Of a stretch of DNA of 5,085 bases, positions 1 to 5,085 are shown piece by piece. Numbering within the stretch: the stretch's first letter is position 1; each line of letters begins with the position of its first letter. The position numbers and the translations under genes were made by a program. Origin of the DNA: Bacteroidota bacterium. GTDB taxonomy: Bacteria > Bacteroidota > Bacteroidia > AKYH767-A > CANKSK01. A model generated the notes under the pieces. The model was not told where the DNA came from. It ran no database searches and saw only the letters and a program-made list of their open reading frames with translations. The stretch spans positions 1 through 5,085 of the forward strand of contig CANKSK010000110.1 of NCBI GenBank assembly GCA_947485425.1, in the 5' to 3' direction.

Positions 1-198
1 AGTACTGTTAATGCGAAAGTATAGGCGATATAAAGAATCTGTATTCGTGGTCAGTGCAAATGGTCTTCCCACATCATTAAATTGTACATAACCATAGGAT
101 GAGGATGCTGGCATAAGTTGTTTCGTGCCTTCGGCTTGTAAATGTGTAGTACCCCAAAAAATAAAGAAAAGGCATGCCATTAAAAAGCATACCTTCAT
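1..198 (-). CDS. N-terminal part of an exported protein, probably a large T9SS-type surface protein (runs off the left edge)
   Basis: An open frame enters from the left edge and holds 66 codons from the ATG at 198. The first 22 residues form a signal peptide: MKVC, a hydrophobic core rich in F, L and I, then HLQA before a likely cut ahead of EGTKQ. The mature start EGTKQLMPASSSYGYVQF, then GRPFA and YRLYFRI, resembles the N-terminus of large Bacteroidota surface proteins that often end in gliding-motility or T9SS C-terminal domains. That resemblance is from memory and the C-terminus lies outside the window. ATGs at 222 and 225 are in frame and would add 8 or 9 residues (MMGFIQKIE). I prefer 198 because the signal peptide then has a normal short basic start. 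A stop codon at 259-261 limits extension. A candidate promoter lies at 249-284. The gene is divergent from the one at 799. Coding and export are fairly sure; the family is moderate. Confidence 0.72.
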   Translation of the reverse strand, partial: MKVCFLMACLFFIFWGTTHLQAEGTKQLMPASSSYGYVQFNDVGRPFALTTNTDSLYRLYFRINST

Positions 199-248
199 CT
201 CTATTTTTTGTATAAATCCCATCATATTCTTGCTTCTAATACCTTCTA

Positions 249-284
249 CAAAGTTAGGCTACCATCAAAAAAAAATCCTGTCAA
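249..284 (-). promoter_or_regulatory. Candidate promoter for the left-edge exported protein
   Basis: On the minus strand TAACTTTG (256 to 249) matches the Bacteroidota -7 consensus TAnnTTTG. TTGACA lies upstream at 284-279, with an A/T-only stretch between. The gap from TTG to the -7 box is 25 bases, longer than the usual roughly 17-23, so the upstream half is uncertain. Transcription would begin near 243 and give a short leader before either candidate start (225 or 198). A 10-base palindrome GCAATATTGC at 293-302 sits just upstream. Confidence 0.4.
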
Positions 285-374
285 GGCAGCATGCAATATT
301 GCTCATGTAAGATTTTTATTCAATTAAGCACTGCTCCTTTTCCTCATATCGGGCCATATTGCATACATTCAGGA

Positions 375-390
375 AGATGCGTTAGCATCT
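375..390. repeat. Perfect inverted repeat AGATGC-GTTA-GCATCT
   Basis: Six perfectly paired bases on each side of a four-base loop. No T-run follows on either strand, so it is not a standard terminator. It could be a protein-binding dyad or part of an RNA structure. It lies about 130 bases upstream of the candidate promoter of the left-edge gene. Function unknown. Confidence 0.5.
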
Positions 391-545
391 ACTAAATCAT
401 TTTCTTTGCTTCACCTATCAAAATAAAACTGAAAGAGGAAACTTTTGGGGATAAAATGAACATGAGAGGAAAAGGGGCATGGATATTGGGAGAAATGTAG
501 CCTGCATAAGTATCTAGTATTGGCAAACAATATAAAGTCCGAAAG

Positions 546-590
546 AAAAAAACCTTTTAATTCGGCATTGTATAAATCACCGAATAAAAG
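546..590 (-). terminator. Terminator-like hairpin on the minus strand with no obvious gene upstream
   Basis: Bases 554-565 pair with 580-590: CTTTT-A-ATTCGG against CCGAATAAAAG, eleven pairs with one bulged A at 559 and a 14-base loop. Read on the minus strand, the stem is followed after one G by seven Ts (552 to 546), the classic form of an intrinsic terminator. On the plus strand the A-run precedes the stem, so it would not terminate there. No recognisable minus-strand gene lies between 591 and 798. It could end a small RNA, be the remnant of a lost gene, or block antisense read-through into the left-edge gene. Confidence 0.6.
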
Positions 591-696
591 CATAAACAAA
601 AAAATTTTATAAGCAAAAACATTGTAAATCAATAATTTATATTTTCAAGAAAATGATTTCTCTATTTGGCGTGAAAGTGTTCAATAAGAATCTGTA

Positions 697-704
697 TATC
701 TTTG
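697..704 (+). promoter_or_regulatory. Candidate -7 promoter element (TATCTTTG) for the YdeI-CDGSH gene
   Basis: TATCTTTG matches the Bacteroidota -7 consensus TAnnTTTG exactly. The nearest upstream TTTG is at 665-668, leaving 28 bases, longer than the usual spacing, so the -33 half is weak or absent. Transcription would start near 710 and give a leader of about 90 bases that contains the small hairpin at 737-755. Confidence 0.4.
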
Positions 705-736
705 GATGCATTTTAGAATAAATAGGTACCATCTCG

Positions 737-755
737 TCCAATAAAAAAAATTGGA
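737..755 (+). other. Small hairpin in the presumed 5' leader of the YdeI-CDGSH gene
   Basis: TCCAAT (737-742) and ATTGGA (750-755) pair around a loop of seven As. A purine-rich AAAGAAAG precedes the ATG at 799 by six bases and is the likely ribosome-contacting stretch. The hairpin is too weak and lacks a T-run, so it is not a terminator on this strand. A regulatory role is possible but unsupported. Confidence 0.3.
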
Positions 756-798
756 TCGGTCCCCCAAAAAAATGTAAGATGTGTAAAGAAAGAATACC

Positions 799-1452
799 AT
801 GAATCCAAACGTTGATCTATTTTTAAGCAAGCTAAAAAATTGGGCTGAGGAATGTGAGACCTTGCGAAATATCATTCTCGAATGTCAGCTGAATGAAGAA
901 TTGAAGTGGGGAGTTCCTTGTTACACTTTTCAGAATAAAAATATCGTATTAATTCATGCATTTAAGGAATACTGTGCCATTGGATTTTTTAAAGGGGCCT
1001 TGTTACAGGATGCCAATGCGGTGCTAAATAAAATAGGAGAAAATACCCAGGCTGCCCGTCAAATCAGGTTCACCAATAGGCAAGAAATCTTGCAGATGAT
1101 GCCCCTCTTGAAAGCTTATATCTATGAGGCCATAGAGGTGGAAAAGGCTGGTATCAAAATTCCTTTTCAAAAAAATCCAGAAGCCATTCCTGATGAACTG
1201 AAAAAAAAGCTAGAAGAGGCCCCTGTCTTCAAAAAGTCCTTTGAAGCGCTGACTCCCGGAAGGCAAAGAGCGTACATCCTTTATTTTTCTGCTCCCAAAC
1301 AATCCAAAACTAGGGAGACTAGAATTGAAAAATATACACAGCAAATTCTGGATGGAAAAGGATTTAATGATTGTACCTGCGGCCTGTCTAAAAAACTCCC
1401 CAGCTGCGATGGCTCACACAAGTTTTTGCAGCCCCAAAGAAATGAGGCTTAA
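799..1452 (+). CDS. YdeI/DUF1801-family protein with a C-terminal CDGSH-type iron-sulfur motif
   Basis: A 217-residue protein without signal peptide or membrane segment, so probably cytosolic. Residues about 10-110 look like a DUF1801 (YdhG-like) domain, with EELKWGVPCY (33-42), KEYCAIGFFKGALL (56-69) and RQIRF (87-91). Residues about 130-190 carry the YdeI/OmdA-type C-terminal helices, including LTPGRQRAYILYF (151-163) and SKTRETRIEKY (169-179), ending in ILDGKGFND. Ordinary YdeI proteins end about there. This one continues in frame with CTCGLSKKLPSCDGSH (192-207), which fits C-x-C-x2-S-x3-P-x-C-D-G-S-H exactly. C192, C194, C203 and H207 are therefore the expected ligands of a [2Fe-2S] cluster. 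Only ten residues follow, so the CDGSH part is short. YdeI relatives have been linked to antimicrobial peptide or bacteriocin tolerance, but the molecular function is unknown; electron transfer or iron-sulfur sensing is inference. The ATG at 799 has a purine-rich leader. It appears to be a single-gene unit. Confidence 0.9.
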   Translation: MNPNVDLFLSKLKNWAEECETLRNIILECQLNEELKWGVPCYTFQNKNIVLIHAFKEYCAIGFFKGALLQDANAVLNKIGENTQAARQIRFTNRQEILQMMPLLKAYIYEAIEVEKAGIKIPFQKNPEAIPDELKKKLEEAPVFKKSFEALTPGRQRAYILYFSAPKQSKTRETRIEKYTQQILDGKGFNDCTCGLSKKLPSCDGSHKFLQPQRNEA

Positions 1453-1916
1453 ATGAGATCCGTACCTCTTGCTTAGAAGGAATAGTGTATCTGCAAAAAC
1501 AATTGCATATAATAGGGATTGAATAAAAAAATATTCCACATAGCCCTTTAAGCATAGAAATTACGAATTGCTTTTACCTGATTTGGTCTATAACGGATCC
1601 GATTGGTATTTCAATCCATACCTGCGAATCTCATTCGCTTTTTTGAATAGTGAATATATTTTTTCCATATTCATGATATTATCCGTATTTTTAATACTTT
1701 TACAAATCAGATTGTTATTGTTTTTTTTGCAATTTGTCATTCGCATTCTTTTTAAAGAAAACAAATTCAACCACAACAAGAACACTTTTTTTTCTTCACG
1801 AAATCAAATGGTCCTTGCACATAGCTTGCAGAAAGATCGTATTCGCCTTTTCGACCACCACCAATTAAGGCCCTTCTTCCATATTCAACGAGACACAATA
1901 CTTAAAACAATATACC
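1453..1916. other. AT-rich gap of 464 bases; no convincing gene
   Basis: It separates two plus-strand genes. The open frames crossing it have a TTG start or low-complexity hydrophobic composition and run into the ELWxxDGT gene in another frame, so I treat them as chance. It holds a compact terminator-like hairpin at 1624-1644, an AT-only palindrome GTATT-TTT-AATAC at 1685-1697, and presumably the promoter of the gene at 1917. I could not find a good TAnnTTTG box; the nearest is TACTTTTA at 1695-1702, one mismatch and without a well-placed upstream element. Confidence 0.55.
1624..1644 (+). terminator. Compact terminator-like hairpin downstream of the YdeI-CDGSH gene
   Basis: GCGAAT (1624-1629) pairs with ATTCGC (1633-1638) around a three-base loop, followed at once by six Ts (1639-1644). 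This is the form of a rho-independent terminator on the plus strand. It lies about 170 bases after the stop of the YdeI-type gene and about 270 before the next start, so it would separate the two transcripts. The stem is only six pairs, so efficiency is uncertain. Confidence 0.5.
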
Positions 1917-3572
1917 ATGAAAAGAATTCGTATTCACATTTTATTGCCCTTATTATTCATTTCTTATTTTTCTTCAGCTCAGAAATTGGTGAAGGATATT
2001 AATTCTGGCGGACAAAGCGCTTATCCCGATGAATTGGTAGATGTCAATGGGACTTTATTTTTTTCAGCATATACCGATAACGAAGGATATGAACTCTGGA
2101 AAAGTGATGGCACATCCATGGTTACAGAATTGGTCAAAGACATTGTTCCTGGGGTGTTTTCTTCAGGGCCACAATTTTTAACCAATGTAAATGGGACATT
2201 GTTTTTTTCAGCCTATACAGCGAATGGAGAAAATGAGCTTTGGAAAAGTGATGGAACAAGCGCGGGAACGGTTATCGTAAAGGATATCAATCCCCAAACG
2301 GGTAATTATGGTGGTGCTGATCCCCGTAACTTAATAAATTTCAACGGTGAACTTATTTTTGCTGCAAATAATGGAACCACTGATGGAGCTTCCGAGCTAT
2401 GGAAAAGTGATGGAACAAATGCGGGAACCGTGATGATTAAAAATATTAATCCACAAGGTGGATCTTATGCCAATGATTTTATGATTATAAACGGAAAACT
2501 TTTTTTTATTGCGAATGATGGAAATGGAAGTGAGTTATGGATCACTGACGGCACTTCAGCAGGTACTTACATGGTAAAAGATATTTGCAACACCACAAAC
2601 AGACCCATGGCAGCAAGAAAGTATTTCACCAATGTAAACAACACGCTATTTTTTGTGCCGATTGACAATTCCTATTATGCAACAGGTTCTGAATTGTGGA
2701 AAAGTGATGGTACCAATGCTGGAACCGTTTTTGTGAAAAATATACGCATTGGTGAAGGCGGTGGTACCGTATATATGGCAAGTTGTAATGGTGAACTCTA
2801 CTTTAATGCTACGGATGGAACAAATGGCGTTGAATTGTGGAAAAGCGATGGAAGCAGCGCAGGAACACTGATGGTTAAAGACATCAATACGACCTCTGTA
2901 AATTCCTATCCTAGAGAGATGATTAATTATAAGAATGAAATCTATTTTTCAGCCAACAATGGAACGCAAGGCATCGAATTATGGAAGAGCAATGGTACAA
3001 GTTCCGGCACCATGATGGTAAAAGATATTTATACAGGGGTGGGAAGTTCTGATCCAAGTTTATTCCTTGTTTTTAATGGCACTCTTTTTTTCAAAGCTCA
3101 AGATGGTAGTAGTTATAATACTTGGAAAACAAATGGAACCTCTAATGCAACTATTCAACATCCCAATTTTGACTTGGCATATGGTTTGGAAAATGTGCAT
3201 GGGCAACATAAATCACCTGCATACAGCATTGTAAGTAATTCCACACTGTTTTTTAGCTCCATAAATGGCGGATTTGGAAGTGAGCTTTGGAAATATGATG
3301 GAACAATGGCTGGGATAAATGAAACAAATACCGATGCTTCTATCAACATCTATCCAAACCCTTCGAATGGCGTTTTTCAATTGAAGATGGAAAATATGCA
3401 ATCATCAAAATCAGCATTGGAAATCTATTCTTTACTGGGCGAAAAAGTTTTAGCCCTATCAAACATAAAGACACAAATGAGCATCGATATTTCTTCTTTA
3501 TCAAAAGGAATCTATTTGGTAAAACTGTATGATGGATCGAAAATATACAATCAGAAAATATCTATACAGTAA
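1917..3572 (+). CDS. Secreted ELWxxDGT-repeat protein with a T9SS type A C-terminal sorting domain
   Basis: A 551-residue exported protein. Residues 1-22 are a signal peptide: MKRIRIH, a leucine/isoleucine core, then SSAQ. Nine repeats follow, centred on ELWKSDGT-like motifs at residues 59, 107, 160, 206 (ELWITDGT), 259, 306 (KSDGS), 354 (KSNGT), about 401 (NTWKTNGT, degenerate) and 456 (KYDGT), spaced 46-55 residues. Each is typically preceded by NGTLFFSA and followed by AGT-x-MVKDI. Such repeats are known from Bacteroidota secreted proteins and are probably beta-propeller blades; nine is many for one propeller. Residues about 473-551 match a T9SS type A sorting domain: INIYPNPSNGVFQL, then LLGEKVL, ISSLSKGIYLVKLY and a final KISIQ. 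The protein should cross the inner membrane by Sec, pass the outer membrane by T9SS, and be anchored or released at the surface. Ligand or activity is unknown. The ATG is supported by the signal peptide; there is no Shine-Dalgarno site. A strong terminator follows. Confidence 0.95.
   Translation: MKRIRIHILLPLLFISYFSSAQKLVKDINSGGQSAYPDELVDVNGTLFFSAYTDNEGYELWKSDGTSMVTELVKDIVPGVFSSGPQFLTNVNGTLFFSAYTANGENELWKSDGTSAGTVIVKDINPQTGNYGGADPRNLINFNGELIFAANNGTTDGASELWKSDGTNAGTVMIKNINPQGGSYANDFMIINGKLFFIANDGNGSELWITDGTSAGTYMVKDICNTTNRPMAARKYFTNVNNTLFFVPIDNSYYATGSELWKSDGTNAGTVFVKNIRIGEGGGTVYMASCNGELYFNATDGTNGVELWKSDGSSAGTLMVKDINTTSVNSYPREMINYKNEIYFSANNGTQGIELWKSNGTSSGTMMVKDIYTGVGSSDPSLFLVFNGTLFFKAQDGSSYNTWKTNGTSNATIQHPNFDLAYGLENVHGQHKSPAYSIVSNSTLFFSSINGGFGSELWKYDGTMAGINETNTDASINIYPNPSNGVFQLKMENMQSSKSALEIYSLLGEKVLALSNIKTQMSIDISSLSKGIYLVKLYDGSKIYNQKISIQ
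1986..3308 (+). repeat. Nine in-gene tandem repeats (ELWxxDGT), period about 138-165 bases
   Basis: The coding repeats remain visible at DNA level. TGGAAAAGTGATGG occurs identically in repeats 1, 2, 3 and 5, with one change in repeat 6 (AAAAGCGATGG). The motif starts are at about 2091, 2235, 2394, 2532, 2691, 2832, 2976, 3117 and 3282. The outer repeats and the eighth have drifted, whereas repeats 2 and 3 are close to each other over some 60 bases, which suggests growth by internal duplication. Confidence 0.85.
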
Positions 3573-3588
3573 GATATATCAGTACTTT

Positions 3589-3638
3589 AAGGAAGATCGA
3601 TAAATAATTGTTTGCAATTTTTATGGGTCTTCCTTTTT
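3589..3638 (+). terminator. Strong rho-independent terminator of the ELWxxDGT gene
   Basis: The left arm 3589-3610 pairs with 3615-3635 around a TTTG loop. Pairing runs AAGGAAGA with TCTTCC plus two Ts, a G-U and a C-G pair, one G-G mismatch, five A/T pairs, a bulged T at 3605, then AATTG with CAATT. The T-run is 3634-3638. The stem is long and begins 17 bases after the stop codon, as expected for the end of this gene. It has no matching T-run for the other strand, so it acts in one direction. Confidence 0.8.
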
Positions 3639-3656
3639 ATTAGGTTTATTTTTTAT

Positions 3657-3692
3657 AAAAAATCAAATGATTTTCCAATTCAATCCATTTGA
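3657..3692 (-). terminator. Probable terminator of the DUF3108 gene
   Basis: On the minus strand TCAAATG (3692 to 3686) pairs with CATTTGA (3669 to 3663), seven perfect pairs around a 16-base loop. Six Ts follow directly (3662 to 3657). It lies about 40 bases beyond the stop of the DUF3108 gene. With the plus-strand terminator at 3589-3638 it separates the convergent genes. The stem is AT-rich, so it may be moderate in strength. Confidence 0.6.
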
Positions 3693-3731
3693 ATTTATGA
3701 GATACGTATAACATGCCTTTTGCTCCAAGCC

Positions 3732-4523
3732 TTACCGATTAACTTTCGCAATGGGGTTGCTGAGGCCTGAATATTCCATCAAATCCATTTGAACAGAGCC
3801 CACCAAGATCTTCGTTTCCAATCGCACAGGGATATGGTTTTTGTCATCCGTAAACCAAATGGTCATCTCCTCTTTAGCCTTAAAGACCCTGCCTATCTGC
3901 AGCAAGGGCTTAAATTTTAAACATTGAAAGGTGCCTAGTTTTGTCGTAACCTTTTCTCTTCCCACAAATTTAATGCGCATCGGAATAATGGATGTATCGA
4001 TAAAAGCAGGCACTTCAAACTCATCATTTAACTTCGCATTCGAATAATCTAGACATCTTGCATAATAAAACGAACTCACCAAATCTTGTGAGTTATCAGG
4101 CATATTGAAAATGCCTTCTTCGCAATTTACTTTTCCCGTATAATGATTGAAGTTCATGCTTTGATTGAACTTATAGCCGCCCTCATTGATGCGTCTCATA
4201 AATATCCAGGGAATAATCGCATCTTTATCCACGTAGGTTTCAAAATGATCCCGTACCTTAAAAAACCAGTCGAAAGCGCCTACTGAAAATCCCTTTCCAA
4301 TGATATGGTAACAGCTTCTTTGTCCGATGGATTTCAAATCTTTTTCAACTTCCAAAGTTGCCATTCCCGCATCTATAAAACCATAATGAGCCCTGAATTT
4401 TAGGGTCTCCCCCGGTTTAAACGCTTCGTTTGGGAAACTTCTGAGCTTCTTTTGAGCCCATAGTGGTCGAAAACCTGCCATACAAGTCATCACCAACAAG
4501 AGGATATACATTTTTTTCTTCAT
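3732..4523 (-). CDS. Exported DUF3108 domain-containing protein
   Basis: Counted from the ATG at 4523 the protein has 263 residues. Residues 1-24 form a signal peptide: MKKKMYILLL, a hydrophobic core, then RPLWAQ. The cysteine in the core (VMTC) does not fit a lipobox, so a Sec signal with signal peptidase I is more likely than a lipoprotein. The mature part matches DUF3108: FKPGETLKFRAHYGFIDAG near the start, the VGAFDWFFKVRDHFE region in the middle, then SSFYYAR and a C-terminal MTIWFTDDKNHIPVRLE. The family is mainly beta-strand and of unknown function; a periplasmic or envelope location is inferred. A GTG at 4538 would add five residues (MYRKS), but the ATG at 4523 gives the cleaner signal peptide and follows an AGAAAAAGC stretch. 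The gene lies 53 bases after scpB on the same strand and may be co-transcribed, although a short hairpin and T-run sit in the gap. Confidence 0.88.
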   Translation of the reverse strand: MKKKMYILLLVMTCMAGFRPLWAQKKLRSFPNEAFKPGETLKFRAHYGFIDAGMATLEVEKDLKSIGQRSCYHIIGKGFSVGAFDWFFKVRDHFETYVDKDAIIPWIFMRRINEGGYKFNQSMNFNHYTGKVNCEEGIFNMPDNSQDLVSSFYYARCLDYSNAKLNDEFEVPAFIDTSIIPMRIKFVGREKVTTKLGTFQCLKFKPLLQIGRVFKAKEEMTIWFTDDKNHIPVRLETKILVGSVQMDLMEYSGLSNPIAKVNR

Positions 4524-4550
4524 GCTTTTTCTGTACACAAAAAACGTTCC

Positions 4551-4575
4551 AAAAAAAATCAGGCTAAAATGGCCT
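4551..4575 (-). terminator. Weak hairpin plus eight Ts between scpB and the DUF3108 gene (possible attenuator)
   Basis: On the minus strand AGGC (4575 to 4572) pairs with GCCT (4564 to 4561) around a seven-base loop, beginning one base after the scpB stop codon. After GA come eight Ts (4558 to 4551). The stem is only four pairs, perhaps five with a G-U, so it is likely a partial terminator at best. The same T-run could equally be part of a promoter region for the DUF3108 gene. Confidence 0.3.
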
Positions 4576-4576
4576 T

Positions 4577-5085
4577 CTACTCTGATGCGGCCATGCCAAT
4601 TTCATTTTCAGAGGCTTGTATATCTTTTAACTGTGGCAAATCTTTCACTGATTTAATACCAAAGTAGTCCATAAAGTTTTTGCTCGTTCCATAAATCACT
4701 GGCTTGCCCGGAGCTTCACTCTTTCCACAAATTTCTATCAGATCTTTTTCAAGTAACTTCTGCACACTGTAATCTGAATTCACGCCTCTGATATGCTCAA
4801 TTTCCGACTTGGTAACCGGCTGCTTATAAGCAATAATGGCAAGTGTTTCCATCGCTGCTACTGATAAACGTTTTTTCGAGCGATTTTGCAAAAGGATACT
4901 AAGGGTCGTTTGGTATTTTTGCTTGGTTAAAAACTGATAGCCTTCTGCAATTTCTATGAGTTCAAAGGCATAGATATCCTTGCTGTATTTTTCACCAAGC
5001 TTATGGATTGCATTCGTAAGCTCATCGTTTGAAACGGCTACCCCATAAACGGTTTGCAAGCAATCCAAAATCTCTACCGCACCAA
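4577..5085 (-). CDS. scpB: Segregation and condensation protein B (5' end beyond the right edge)
   Basis: ScpB is the small winged-helix partner of the SMC-ScpA condensin complex, which organises and helps separate chromosomes in the cytosol. The visible frame gives about 168 residues and a TAG stop at 4577-4579. The hallmark segment METLAIIAYKQPVT followed by KSEIEHIRGVN (about 4861-4775) is the start of the second winged-helix domain. KLGEKYS and EIAEGYQFLTK belong to the first winged helix. SVQKLLEKDLIEICGKSEAPGKPVIYGTS follows as expected (given here as the family motif around 4770-4680). The tail after LPQLKDI is short and acidic. A TTG at 5068 is in frame, but the frame continues upstream to the edge as GAVEI, matching the usual ScpB N-terminus. 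The true start therefore lies outside, probably some 15-30 residues further. scpA is not in the window. Confidence 0.95.
   Translation of the reverse strand, partial: GAVEILDCLQTVYGVAVSNDELTNAIHKLGEKYSKDIYAFELIEIAEGYQFLTKQKYQTTLSILLQNRSKKRLSVAAMETLAIIAYKQPVTKSEIEHIRGVNSDYSVQKLLEKDLIEICGKSEAPGKPVIYGTSKNFMDYFGIKSVKDLPQLKDIQASENEIGMAASE

Larger units (their letters stand above)
199..798. other. Gap of about 600 bases between divergent genes; no convincing coding sequence
   Basis: This AT-rich stretch lies between the minus-strand exported protein and the plus-strand YdeI-type gene. Short open frames on either strand are low-complexity translations (F, I, K, Y) with no domain, signal peptide or plausible start context. 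It contains candidate promoters at both ends, a palindrome at 293-302, a perfect hairpin at 375-390, a strong minus-strand terminator-like hairpin at 546-590, and a small A-loop hairpin at 737-755. At this size it could hold a small RNA, but I see no match to a known RNA family. Confidence 0.55.

Noticed and set aside
125..310. Plus-strand open frame of 61 codons
   Set aside because: It lies antisense to the signal peptide region of the left-edge gene, is lysine/isoleucine-rich low-complexity sequence and has no recognisable domain.
411..632. Minus-strand open frame of 73 codons in the left gap
   Set aside because: It is phenylalanine/leucine-rich translation of AT-rich DNA and runs straight through the terminator-like hairpin at 546-590, which is unlikely inside a real gene.
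681..875. Minus-strand open frame of 64 codons
   Set aside because: It overlaps antisense with the well-supported YdeI-CDGSH start and its promoter region; composition is that of a chance frame.
1495..1515. Short hairpin TGCAA/TTGCA just after the YdeI-CDGSH gene
   Set aside because: Only five pairs and no T-run follows, so it is not a credible terminator; the one at 1624-1644 is better.
1588..1785. Minus-strand open frame of 65 codons in the same gap
   Set aside because: Asparagine/isoleucine/lysine-rich low-complexity translation with no homology I recognise.
1568..2002. Plus-strand open frame of 144 codons with hydrophobic stretches
   Set aside because: It starts with TTG, contains the terminator-like hairpin at 1624-1644, and overlaps the signal peptide of the ELWxxDGT gene in another frame. 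The apparent membrane segments come from T-rich DNA.
3155..3401. Two minus-strand open frames within the ELWxxDGT gene
   Set aside because: Both are antisense to a strongly supported coding region and have no domain features.
4524..4538. GTG start at 4538 for the DUF3108 protein
   Set aside because: It only adds MYRKS ahead of an already complete signal peptide; the ATG at 4523 has the better leader context.
5066..5068. TTG as the start of scpB
   Set aside because: The frame continues upstream to the window edge with residues that match the usual ScpB N-terminal helix, so the gene is simply cut by the edge.

Overview
The window looks like chromosome of a low-GC Bacteroidota, probably of the Chitinophagaceae/Sphingobacteriales/Saprospirales type; the genus cannot be read from the sequence. 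The grounds are a protein ending in a type A C-terminal sorting domain of the type IX secretion system (T9SS), ELWxxDGT repeats, ScpB and DUF3108 proteins of Bacteroidota style, starts with AT-rich leaders rather than clear Shine-Dalgarno sites, and candidate promoters of the TAnnTTTG kind. By eye GC is in the high thirties percent, lower in the gaps.

Layout, left to right. (1) Positions 1-198, minus strand: the first 66 residues of an exported protein that runs off the left edge. It has a signal peptide followed by the EGTKQLMP-type start seen in large secreted Bacteroidota surface proteins. (2) About 199-798: a gap of some 600 bases with a candidate promoter for each flanking gene, several inverted repeats, and a convincing minus-strand terminator that has no recognisable gene to serve. 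(3) 799-1452, plus strand: a YdeI/DUF1801-family protein carrying a perfect CDGSH-type iron-sulfur binding motif at its C-terminus. (4) 1453-1916: an AT-rich gap with one compact terminator-like hairpin. (5) 1917-3572, plus strand: a secreted ELWxxDGT-repeat protein (nine repeats, the eighth degenerate) with a T9SS type A sorting domain, followed by a long hairpin terminator. (6) 3573-3731: two back-to-back terminators separating convergent genes. (7) 3732-4523, minus strand: a signal-peptide-bearing DUF3108 protein. (8) 4577-5085, minus strand: scpB, cut by the right edge. scpB is read first and the DUF3108 gene follows it after 53 bases, so they may share a transcript, although a short hairpin plus eight Ts lies between them.

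The genes do not form one pathway. Two are cell-surface or secreted products (left-edge protein, ELWxxDGT protein), one is an exported protein of unknown role (DUF3108), one is chromosome maintenance (ScpB), and one is a cytosolic YdeI-type protein. No mobile element, CRISPR array, tRNA or rRNA was seen. The most interesting points are the YdeI-CDGSH fusion and the orphan minus-strand terminator at 546-590. Nothing here clearly amounts to a new multi-gene system.
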